NCBI GenBank assembly: GCA_947044405.1
Contig: CAMRHE010000169.1
Coordinates: 4,154,501 to 4,218,500 of the forward strand
From: Leptodactylus fallax
Lineage: Eukaryota > Chordata > Amphibia > Anura > Leptodactylidae
DNA: 64,000 bases
Direction: 5' to 3'
Shown here: positions 25,285 through 35,281 of the stretch, piece by piece
How positions within the stretch are numbered: position 1 is the stretch's first letter
Layout of the letters: each line of letters begins with the position of its first letter
The notes under the pieces: model-generated
Told to the model about the DNA's origin: nothing
The model's database searches: none
Seen by the model: only the letters and a program-made list of their open reading frames with translations
Program-made: the position numbers and the translations under genes

Positions 25285-25789
25285 CCTTTAAGAAGATCTG
25301 AGACCCTTTAATCTGTTCCCAGCCAATCCCATGCTCCTGTGCCCTCCACTGGAAGGTGCCTAAGTAATAAGGTCCTAGCTTGCAAGTTCCTGTTATGATG
25401 TGTTTTTCTGCTGTTTTCTGATCTGTTATTCCTGCTTTGACCTCAGCCTGATTGCATTATTGATTCTTTGCCACCTGCCCTGACCTTTGTCAAGGTGGCA
25501 TAGTTTATAGTAACCAACAAATTCTGCCTGACCTTGACCTTGCCCTGGACCATGTGTTTGCCAGTTCGCTTTGCTGCTATGCAGACAGGGTCAGCTGTCA
25601 CTAAACAGAGACTATTCCTAGAGGTTTCAACCTGGTGGTTTCCCACAGCAAAGTCCAGATCACCATATGAGAATTAATGGGTGAAAAACAGGGGACCACT
25701 GAGATGAGACCTTCAGGAGTAGTCCTAAGTGAAAATCTGTTCAGTGGCACAGTAGGCCTGCATCTGTTACGTTTTAGTTTGTTCAAGGC
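25285..25789 (+). repeat. Probable Ty3/gypsy LTR/leader remnant
   Basis: The 500 bases just upstream of the gag-like frame have the style of a gypsy LTR plus leader (Ctrich 'cctgctttgacctcagcctg', 'ctgccctgacctttgtcaagg'), but I cannot see a TG...CA boundary or a clean primer-binding site. The call depends mainly on position. Confidence 0.4.
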
Positions 25790-26284
25790 ATGGATCCCAT
25801 TGGTACCCCCAGTTTTGGGTTCCAGGATCTGTACAAGAAGCTGACAGAATCAGTTGCTCCAGTATTTGAAACTATCTCTACATTTCTGGACACCAAGTGT
25901 GCCATGGTCGCAGCTCTGTCTCCTCAATTTACAGCTTCATTTCCTCAGCCACAGTCTGCTTCACACTCTAATAGTTCCAGACTAAACTGGCTACTGCAAC
26001 CTCATGAGGGAGATCCCAGACTTGCTGTACATCTCTTTTATCAGTATGATGACCGTGTGACTACCAATTTGCAAGAGTTCCTGATTACTTTCTATAGAAA
26101 GTCTTTGAGAAGCCTGGCCAGGACAGCTTCAGCTGCATCTTCCCTGCTTCGTCCCTGCTCGGGAAGCCTGACTGTGAGTCAGTATGCAATCCAAACTCAT
26201 ACCCTGTTTTGTGAGTTGTCCTGGAATAACAAAGCCCTTGTAGCAACTATCTGGGAGGATCTGGCAGGACTAAATAAAAGGTGA
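25790..26284 (+). pseudogene. Ty3/gypsy Gag, N-terminal fragment
   Basis: A 164-codon frame starting MDPIGTPSFGFQDLYKKL. Its C-terminal part (SVSQYAIQ-like stretch followed by FCELSWNNKALVATIWEDL) matches the pattern of the Ty3/gypsy Gag capsid region, in which a sequence like 'YA.QF..L..ELGWN..AL...F..GL' is conserved. Gag would form the intracellular particle of the retrotransposon. No CCHC knuckle follows; the frame stops and the next 1.2 kb is unrelated, so the copy is truncated or interrupted. Confidence 0.6.
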
Positions 26285-27545
26285 ATTTTCAGGCAGAGAT
26301 TTACCAACTACTCTGTACAAGTTAATTATGTTATTTCCCCTGCATAGAACATCTCAGTCTACCCATAACGCCAATGTCCATCGTCATTATTATTTTATAC
26401 TCTCTGGAACTATAAGTTTATTTGATTACACCTATTACTGTCTTCTTGTATCAACCATCCTATTTTGACTGCATATTTTACGCATTGCATGAGAATGGAA
26501 GATTCAATATGTTTGTTATACATCACAACGTATGATATGCATATTGGGTAGCTTCCTATATTTAACCCATTCGCTTACCTATGGAGTTCCAGTTAAACAG
26601 GTATAGATAATCTTTTACCACCAGTTATATTTAGCTATATATGTGAGTCTATGTCTCTGCCTTATATGCATTCTGTTATCTATACAGATAGTGCTTGAAA
26701 AAGGTCTGTCATGACTGAAACATAGCATGAATGGTCTGAGAATTCTCCTGTACCAACGTACATATGGTGGATGGTCTGACTTCCTCTTTCTGAAGCTCTG
26801 TGGAGTGAATAAACCATATATTTAAATTGCAACTACTAAACAGTGTGTGCTGTGGTATTTCCTATATGTAGTGTGAGTTGGAGAACTCTACCACATGGCA
26901 ATACGTCCGAATAAAGTGAGTGTCCGACACTTTTTCTATTTTGATACTTATAAGAGAAGAGCCCCAAGTCTGGTGCCTTCATCCCATCCATTAATTCCCT
27001 CCATGTTTATCACCCAAGAGGAACCTATACAATTGGATTGGATCAAGCTGTCTGAGGAAGTGCACCTATGTAGACTCAACATTATATGCCTTTCAGCCTT
27101 ATAAGCCTTCAGTGAAAAATGTACAAAAATTGGAAATGCTGTATAAAAAACAGGATGGACATTCGACACATGGATCCATTAAATATAATGACATGTGTAT
27201 TGCTCCATAGACTTGAATAGATCAGTGTTCTAGACACACCCATTACCACATTCCCACTGTGTGTCTAGAGAAGTCCGAGACAATTACCTCAATCAATGGA
27301 ACACCTCTTACTGATAATTTTCAATGCAAATGCTGAAACTTTGCTACCTCATAGGATGAAAGAACTCTAACACTACTTCTCCATGTGCATGAGTTTATCT
27401 GTATACGGTCCCATCCTGAGATTATCAGTATACTGTCCCTTCATGAGGATAAGGCCATGTCTGTCTACTGAGAACTTTGTGAGAGGTTTTATCAAAAGGT
27501 TTTCCTCTCCCACTGGTGCTGACTTTTTCTTTGTGCTAGACATTG
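26285..27545. other. No gene; possible insertion inside gypsy remnant
   Basis: About 26290-26930 is AT-rich non-coding sequence ending in 'gagtgaataaaccatatat', a polyadenylation-like end, and may be a separate repeat splitting the gypsy element. 26930-27540 contains no recognised motif. Confidence 0.35.
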
Positions 27546-27689
27546 CTGGTCATCTATACTGACCACAAAAATTGCCCAGCACCTGAATCCTCACCAATCT
27601 GTGTGGTCTTTCCCCACTTCATCTTCATTCTCCACTACCATCCTGCAGAGAAAGACATCATGGCAGATGCTCTCTTCTGTTCCTTTGAC
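27546..27689 (+). pseudogene. Ty3/gypsy RNase H scrap
   Basis: 48 codons read LVIYTDHKN, then after degraded sequence LHYHPAEKDIMADAL. TDHKN (with the RNase H Asp) and the 'HY.P...N..ADALS' end are the hallmark of the gypsy RNase H/connection region. The element is presumably the same one whose gag start lies at 25790. It is isolated and cannot be functional. Confidence 0.65.
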
Positions 27690-28629
27690 TCCTCTCAAGT
27701 CTCTGAGTGTCAACATTATTGACCCTGCTTGATTTGTGCCCCTTCAATCTCAACATGAGATTTGTTGCTCAATATCACAGTATCAGGTTGGTTATAGGAA
27801 TAGTATGACAACTATCTTATTTTGCCATGCTAGCTGATATCTCAGTATCTGTGTCTCTGTATGATTCCCTTGAATTACACTGTGACAGTTACAACTCATT
27901 TTTGCCATTTCAGTATATCCTTGTGTATTGTAAAGTTGCTTTAGTCCACTTCCATAAAATTCAATAAGTAAATGCATGTCCATTGCAGAGCACCATTTCT
28001 GAGTTTGAGAAGCATTTCTGTTCTTTGATTTACTACAAAGCTAAGGCAAGGGCACTTCAGTCATAAGATCCTATGCATTTCAAAACATCCTTCTTTCTTC
28101 CTCAGGGATATTTTGAAGTGGTCTAGATGAGCTGTAACTTGCACAGTGGACCAGAGTGTTCAAAAGGGAACCACACAGAGATGCAGCAATTGAGATATCA
28201 ACCAGCACAGCATAGGTTAATTGTCACACTATTCCTATTATCAACATGATATTGTAGTATTCTAGATTCAAGTGGAGGATTGTTCACACTGAACAAGAGA
28301 AAACTGGCGTAGAGGGATAGATGAGTTCCCCTCATTGTCTGGGAATGAAGCCAAACTAGCTGGGATGCATAGTGAACTATTAGAGAATGAATTAGCGCAG
28401 GTAGCAGACTCAGTTTTGAAAGCACATTTTTGGCTTGCACGGGTTTCCTCAGCACATGATTTTAGATCAGTGAGTTCAACTCAAATCCAGGTTCTGGAGG
28501 TATCTGCAGATTGCTGAATTTTTTTTACTTTTTCTACAGTATATCATCATCAGTCTAACAAACAAGTAGAACATATTAACCAGGTCCTAGAGAATTTTTT
28601 GCGGCACTTCATCTCTTCTCACCATGACA
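27690..28629. other. No gene seen
   Basis: No domain or repeat ends recognised between the gypsy scrap and the hAT-1 left end. Confidence 0.4.
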
Positions 28630-29528
28630 AGAGATGAGCGAATCGAAGCTGACAAAGTGGAATTTGATCTGAATTTCAGGAAATCTTTGATTCACCTCGA
28701 TTCTGGATTTCCTCACACTTCGATGTATTGAATCGCATTTTTTCATAAAATGGCTGCTGCACATGTTAGGACAAGGCGTAAGGGACTCTGGGAATGCGGG
28801 ATCACCCACAATGCCATGCGGGCAGCTAATCGTCAGCCAGCCCTGTGATGTCACAGCCCTATAAATACCCTCTGCCATTTTAGGTTCAGTCATTTCATAT
28901 CGTACTTAGTGCAGGGAGAGACGTCAGCAGGCGCTAGGGAAAGTGGTAGAAAACAATTCAAAACTGCTAGAAGTTCAGCGAAAGAGCCTTAGAAGTGTAG
29001 GGAAAGGATAGGGAGGAATTTACAGAAGAGTATTGAAGCAGAACAGGGTTCATTTGGGGTGTTAAAGCCTGGGTAATAGTAACAATCGTACTACACATTG
29101 CTGTACTGACTGCCATTATTCTGCTGCTCATTGCAGGTTTACAATAGATCAAACCTGTGTGTTCAAGGTAGAACATTACAAGCCTTTTGTAGTGCAGTAG
29201 TGTAAAAAAAAAACTGAATTCTTATACAGTAATCTCTGCAGTAATCTGTTATAACACCTTTTTAAAGGCGTTTATTAGTGGTGAAACAAATAAGGGGCTT
29301 ATTTGCCGTTCTCTTCAAAGTATAAAATTACAGGCCACTTTGCAGTACAGTAATGGCAAAAAACCCCATAATTCTTATACAGTAATCTTTTATAATGCCT
29401 TTTTAAAGGTGCTTATTAGTGAGGAAACAAATAAAGGGCTTTATTCTCCATTCTCTTGAAAATAGAAAATTAAAGGCCATTTTGCCCAGTATTCATTTCC
29501 TTTTCAATTACTTTTTTGATCTAACAGT

Positions 29529-32500
29529 ATGTCAGACAGAGAAGCGACAGGCCATGCACAGGGGAGGGGCAAAGGCCTAAATGTTTCTGGCGCAGACACA
29601 GGTCGCAGCAGAGTAAGGGGGCGTGGCAGTAGGGGTCACTTACAGAGGCCTGAGCTCCCAGTGCCAGCTAGTGGTCGTGTCTTGGCCAGCAACTCAACGG
29701 TTGTAGAATGGTTGATTTGGTCATCCACTTCATCCAAAGTCACATCAGAAACCCCCAGCCAAGAGTCAGTGGGTTAGTCAGACACAACCCTTAGTTGGCA
29801 TGGCCCGGGAGCAGGCCCTGTGCTCTCACCTGTCCTCAACCTGCCTCTATCCTTTTCTGTTCAATCAGCCAGAGATATACTCTATGCTGTGGGCTCAGAT
29901 CCACTATACAGTGAGGAGGAACTACTACAGGACAGTCAGCAGCTAGTGCCCAGCCAAGATGTGGAGGAGACATCCGCTGCTTCCTCCGGTAGGTGGGCAA
30001 GTAGTGATGAGGAGAGTGGCGTGGGAGCAGGTGTTACGAACGATCAGGCTCCTGACTCAGAGACTGTTAAGGAGGACATCAGTGACCTTCAGACAGTAGT
30101 GGATGAAGATGTAGCAGTCAGTTAGTGCGGAGTATTGGGGGTAGAATCACCTACTCAACGGTGTGGCAGTTTTTTGTTAAGCCGCCGGGGGAGTTGAACA
30201 TCGCCATATGTGGAATCTGTGGGCAGAAGGTAAAGCGTGGCCAGAGTGCCAATGTTGGCACCACAGCCCTGCGTCAACATATGCAGCATCACCATAAAGT
30301 AGCCTGGGAGAGCCGTGGCTCCAATGTGGTGGTCCAGCCTGCCGCAGCAACCACTGCATCACCCAGTGACATGCACCCCATTTCAGGCAGTCAAGGCTCC
30401 ACCACCTCAGCCGAAGGAAGCTGTGTATCCTTCCCATCATCTGCTGGTCGTGATGCTCCTGCTCCTCCCCCTCCTCCTAGTCATTCATTGTGCCAGCAAT
30501 CCATCACCGAAGCGATTTCGAAGAGACAACAGTATGTGTGCACTCATCCAACGGTGCAGAAGCTGAAAGTGCTCCTGTCCAAGTTGCTGGTGCTGCAGTC
30601 CCTCCCTTTCCAATTGGTGAACTCTGCACCTTTCATAGAACTGATGGCTTGTGCCGAGCCAAGGTGGAGAGTTCCAAGCCATCATTTCTTTGCCAAAAAG
30701 GCAGTACCAGCCCTGCACAAATATGTAGAACAGAAGGTGGGCCAGTCCTTGAGAATGTCGTGTCTGCCAAAGTGCACTGCAGCGCCGACGAGTGGAGCTG
30801 TAACTACGGTCAAGGACAATATATGTCCTTTACGGCCCACTGGGATAATGTGGTTCCTGCCCAGACACACCAACAACTTAGACAGGTGACGCAGCTTCTG
30901 CCTCCATTTCTCATGCCGTTGGTCCTGCAACAATGTCTGCCTCATCCTCCACTGTGTCTTCAGGCTCCACTGCAGAGACAGATCCCAGTGCTCCTCCAGC
31001 ATACCACATGTGCAGGGCACAGCGGTGTCATGCTGTTCTACACCTCATTTGCATGGGCGAACGAAGTCATACAGGGGAGGAACTGCTCCGTGTCCTCAAT
31101 CAAGAAATCGAATCCTGGCTTTCTCCAAGACAACTTAAAATCGGAACCATGGTGACTGACAATGGGAAGAACATGGTGTCTGTGCTGAGTCAAGGAGAGC
31201 TGAGCCATGGGCCCTGCTTGGCGCACATGTTTAATCTGGTTGTCAAGCGTTTCCTTAAGTGTTCCACCCATCTGCAAGACATCCTAAAAATGGCAAGGAA
31301 ACTTTGCATGCACTTCAGCCACTCATACACCGCCAAGCACACCCTCCTTGAGCTGCAGTGGTAGAACGGCCTCCCACAACATAGGCTGATATGCGATGAT
31401 TCCACCCGTTGGAATTCACTCCTCCATATGTTGGACCGAGAAAGGCCATAAACGATTTCTTGATGATCCAAGCAGACAGAGGTACTCCCCTGTGTAACTT
31501 CAATGTTAGCCAGTGGCAGCTCATGCGTGACTCCTGCCGTTTGCTCGTCGCCTTTGAGGGGGCCACTTTATTAGTCAGTCGCCAGGACTACGGGATGAAC
31601 GTAGTCATTCCACTGATTCATATCCTGGAAAAGATGATTGTAAATCTGGCTGGTCATGGGAATGGAGATGTGGCGCCTATATCCCATGGCCACATGAGTC
31701 CTGTGGGGGCTGAACTGGAGGAGGAGGAGGATACGGACATTGGAGCACAAGCAATGTGTAGCCAAATGGCTGGTTTATCTACACAGGTGACAGAAGAGAA
31801 GGAGCAGGAGAAGCCGGAAGACCAAGAGGAAGATGAGGCAGATGATCCAGACACACTGTGGCAGTATGCAGTGGAGATCACTTGTGCAAAAGGCCTGATG
31901 CATGCTCACTTGCTTGCGTAGTGAAATCTGAATTGTCACCATTCGGCAGAGAGATGACTACTGGCTCTCCACCATGTTAGACCCTCGCTACAGGTCAAAA
32001 ATTTGGGCACTTTTTTTTTTTTTTTTTTTTTTACACCCGCTGAGAGGGAGGAAAACTGAACTACTATAGAGACATCCTATGTAGCAAGTTGGCCGCTGCC
32101 TATATGCACCATTGTCCATCAACCCGCAGGTCCGACTTGGGGGGCCCTGAGCACTCACCTTGCAACTGCCATGGCAGCTGTGTGGGGGAGGGGGTGGCAG
32201 GAGCAGTATCAGCTTCATCAGCAGCAGCCTGAGCCTAGAGTCACTGATGAGCAGCTTTCTCCTCCCACACAGTGAAGAAGCTGCTCAGCAGCAGCTAGAC
32301 ACAGAGCAGAACCTGAACCAGCAGGTGGTGGCATACTTAGAGTGCACCCTGTCATTGAAGATCCGCTGGACTACTGGGCAGCCAAACTGGATTTGTGGCC
32401 GCAACTGGCCGAGTTTGCCCTGGGAAAGCTGTCCTGCCAGGCCAGTAGTGTGGCATCAGAGCGGGTGTTTAGTGCGGCGGGGGCCATAGTTACCCCAAGG

Positions 32501-32564
32501 AGAACTCGCCTGTCCACCCAAAATGTGGAGAGACTGACCTTTCTCAAGATGAATCAGACATGGA
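29529..32564 (+). pseudogene. hAT transposase with BED zinc finger, broken
   Basis: Order of parts: a Ser/Gly/acid-rich N-terminus (29529-30125); a BED-type zinc finger (30190-30295; CGICGQKVKRG...ALRQHMQHHHK) that would bind the element ends; catalytic-core pieces DEWSCNYGQGQYMSFTAHW (about 30787-30843), VTDNGKNM (31151-31174) and CLAHMFNLVV (31216-31245); and the C-terminal hAT dimerisation region (32340-32550) with YWAAK, SSVASERVFSAAG and RLTFLKMNQTW. There is a stop at 29777, a frame change at about 30125, others near 30700-30950, and a stop at 31364. The final codons IGKDFQPPMPDASD lie beyond the insertion at 56940-56983. It cannot make enzyme, but the dimerisation region is well kept. 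Confidence 0.85.
32557..32564. repeat. Target-site duplication of hAT-2, left copy (gacatgga)
   Basis: Identical 8-mer to 56932-56939. Removing the DNA between the two copies (and one copy) puts the hAT-1 transposase back in a single open frame through to its stop, which confirms that this is the insertion point. Confidence 0.9.
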
Positions 32565-32642
32565 CAGGGTCGGACTGGCCCACTGGGGAACCGGTAAATC
32601 CACCGGTGGGCCCTGACCCCCGACTATTAGTTCTCATGTCAT

Positions 32643-33280
32643 GGGGGCCCGATCGGGATCCTGACCATCCCGATCGGGCCCCCGACCAGTGGCGTTACGA
32701 TCGCGGTCGCAGGGGGCGCGACCGCAACCGGACCCGGCAGGGTACGGGGCCCACGGCCAGCTGGAGATGGCCGGGGCCCCGGACCACTATGATAGCGGTC
32801 GGGGAAAGCCTGGTTCCCCAACCGCTATACATACTGTTATTGGAAAGGGACCCTGGCATATTGCAGGCCCCTTTCCAATAGATGGCAGGGCACCCAGGGG
32901 AGGTGACTGAAAATAATAAATACATATTCTCACCTCTCTTGGGCACAGCGTACTCTCCAACGCTCTTCTGTCATGTGACTGAGGCCTGTGATTAGGCCCC
33001 GGCGGTCACATGGGGGCGCGACCGCATAATGACGTCAGTGCGCCCCCACGTGACCGCTGAGGCCCAATCACATGCCTCAGCAGCGTCGTCGGAAAAGGGC
33101 CTGAAGACGCTGAAGACGACAGGATGGAGCGAGGATGCCAAGGAAAGGTAAGGCAAGGTGAGTATGAGAGTTTGTTATTTTTAATCACTTCCCCTGGGCC
33201 TCCGATTATTATACTCTTGGGTCTGAGGAGACTCCAGAGTATAATAATAGCACTGAAGCAGAGGGGGGCTATTGGGTGCA
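32643..33280. repeat. GC-rich hairpin region of hAT-2 left arm
   Basis: A perfect 17-bp stem pairs 32643-32659 with 32667-32683. A large hairpin spans 32980-33079, including near-perfect GGTCAC...GTGACC arms around a loop with tgacgtca at about 33030. 'attatactcttggg' and 'cagagtataataat' (about 33206-33246) form a further stem shared with the repeat at 3766-4170. Overlapping short frames are not credible genes. Confidence 0.7.
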
Positions 33281-33720
33281 TATAATCCTGGGTGGGGGCC
33301 ACTGTGGAGCTTATAATACTGGGAGGGGGCCACTATGGAGCTTATAATACTGGGTGGGGGCCACTATGGAGCTTATAATACTGGGTGGGGGCCACTGTGG
33401 AGCTTATAATACTGGGTGGGGGCCACTGTGGAGCTTATAATACTGGGTGGGGGCCACTTTGGAGCATATAATACTGGGTGGGGGCCACTGTGGAGCTTAT
33501 AATACAGGGTGGGGGCCACTGTGGAGCTTATAATACAGGGTGGGGGCCACTGTGGAGCTTATAATACTGGGTGGGGGCCACTGTGGAGCTTATAATACTG
33601 GGTGGGGGCCACTGTGGAGCTTATAATACTGGGTGGGGGCCACTGTGGACCTTATAATACTGGGTGGGGGCCCACTGTGGAGCTTATAATACTGGGTGGG
33701 GGCCACTGTGGAGCTTATAC
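33281..33720. repeat. Minisatellite, 31-bp unit, about 14 copies
   Basis: The unit (about ggtgggggccactgtggagc ttataatactg) recurs every 31 bases; ggagctt starts at 33306, 33337, 33368 and so on to about 33710. One unit has an extra C, and a few carry single changes (ctatgg, tttgg, acaggg). Units abut directly with no spacers. Confidence 0.95.
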
Positions 33721-34175
33721 TCCATACAGTGGCTCCTTCATATTTTTTTTAATTACGCAGGGGCAGGTGAAAAAAACAAAACAGAAAAACCCCCCCACAA
33801 ACTTTCTTTCCTGTCCCCAGTGTCTCCCAGAGCAGTTCAGTCCTGCAGTTCTGTTGTTTTCTTCCAGCTGATATTCCAACTGCACGTGACTACCTGTGAC
33901 GTCACGTGACCCCTGAGGCCAATCAATGGCCTAAGGGAAGGGACCTGGGACGTCACAGCCAGTGAGGAATTCCGGCAAAAAGAAGACATCGGAGCTGCAG
34001 GACCGGACCGTGCTGGGAGGACACCAGAGCACCAGAGACAGGTGAGTATGTTTAGCATGTTTTTATTTTTTTGGGGGGGGGGGGGGGGGGGGGATTCACC
34101 TCCCCCAGACTAATTATAAAAAAGAAAAAAATTATACTGGACAATCTCTTTAAAGTGTGGTGCATTAGGGGTGTA
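33721..34175. other. hAT-2 left arm: CRE/E-box-like sites and G-run
   Basis: No gene. Around 33890-33910 'tgacgtca' overlaps 'cacgtgac', preceded by gcacgtgac at about 33883. A run of about 22 G occurs at 34071-34093. The motif 'gacaggtgagtatg' near 34037 recurs at 35038 and, diverged, near 33156, suggesting three related modules in this arm. Confidence 0.5.
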
Positions 34176-34599
34176 TATTAAAGGGGTTGTCCAGGCATAA
34201 TTTGTTATGGTTTATCTTCAGGATAGGCCACAGATACCTGATCTGTAGGGAGCTGACCCCGGACCGATCAGCTGTATGGAGCCACTTCTGATGCCCGTAC
34301 TGTACACAATACAGGGCCAGAAGCAGAAAGCTCTGTCCACTGTATAGGGGCTGGGCACCTTCACTGTATTTCAGCACTTATTGAAGTCAGTAGGAGCTGA
34401 GCTGCAGTGAAGGCGCCGGGCTGCTATACAGCGGATGGAGCTTTCTGCTTCCGGCCCTGTGTTGTGAAACAGAACAGGTGCCGGAAGTGGCTCCGAACAG
34501 CTGATGGGGCCATGTGTCAGCTCTCTACCGATCAGGTATTTATGGCCTATCCAGAGCATAGGCCATAAAAAAGATTAACCCTGGACAACCCCTTTAATA
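34176..34599. repeat. 424-bp palindromic MITE with TTAA at both tips
   Basis: Ends TATTAAAGGGGTTGTCCAGG and its complement CCTGGACAACCCCTTTAATA are near-perfect inverted repeats. The interior is also largely palindromic (gataggccacagatacctga facing tcaggtatttatggcctat; ccgatcagctg facing cagctgatgg; cagaagcagaaagctc facing gagctttctgcttccgg). TTAA lies at the very tips, which could be the target duplication. Non-coding. Confidence 0.75.
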
Positions 34600-35106
34600 T
34601 GCCCCACACAGTTTAATGTCCCCCCCACAGGATGTTAGCCCCCATCACTGCTCCCACACAATATAATGACCCCATCACTATTCCCCATTCAGTATGGGGG
34701 ACCAGTGAAGAGGCCACTATGTGGGGGGACCAGTGAAGTGACCATAGAAAAATTTGGCCCAGACAACCCCTTAAAAGAGGTTGTCCATAAACTGGAGCGA
34801 CCACTGTGTCGGCTGTCAGGGAGGTGTAAAAATAAGAAAATTTTTAAAAAAGCATACTCACCTGTCCCCAGCACCCCGTTGTCCCCTGCCTGTGTCTGTT
34901 CGGTCTCATGGCGGCGCCTCATTTCTGGAAATCCTGTACCTAATTGGTCTTAGCGATCACATGAGGTGCAGGACTCCCAGCAAAGAGTCGCCGGCATGAG
35001 ACTGAATGGACACTGGCAGCAGACAATGGAGCGCCGGGGACAGGTGAGTATGCTTTTTAATTTACTTATTTTTTACTTTACACCTCCCGCCAGCTACATG
35101 GGTTGC
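34600..35106. other. hAT-2 left arm, repeat fragments; no gene
   Basis: Contains a partial copy of the previous MITE (aaaagaggttgtccataaac at 34774) and another 'gacaggtgagtatg' module at about 35038. It ends with gctacatgggttgc just before the LINE. Confidence 0.5.
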
Positions 35107-35120
35107 TCCAATTCCTTCGG
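35107..35120. repeat. LINE border 14-mer, first copy
   Basis: tccaattccttcgg at the 5' edge of LINE copy 1. Essentially the same sequence stands at 48215-48229 (between the copies) and 56554-56567 (after copy 2), as expected for a repeated target-site duplication or a shared target. Confidence 0.7.
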
Positions 35121-35281
35121 GGCAACCGTGGGAGTCAGACGTGTCTGTTTGAGCTCCTGAGTTCAGAGGCTTACGTGGTTTTTGGATACTTGGAGACCGT
35201 TTATAGTGTGTGATCTTCGGTCTTTTGTTTGTTACAGACCGTAGCTCCGACTCCCTTCCCCGTGCGGAAGGGAGCCTTATC

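Noticed and set aside
32689..32910. Arg/Gly/Pro-rich frames in the GC-rich hAT-2 arm
   Set aside because: They fall on large hairpins, are open on both strands because of GC content, and show no domain.
33281..33720. Regular direct repeats resembling a CRISPR array
   Set aside because: Units abut with no unique spacers, and the setting is a vertebrate transposon; it is a 31-bp minisatellite.
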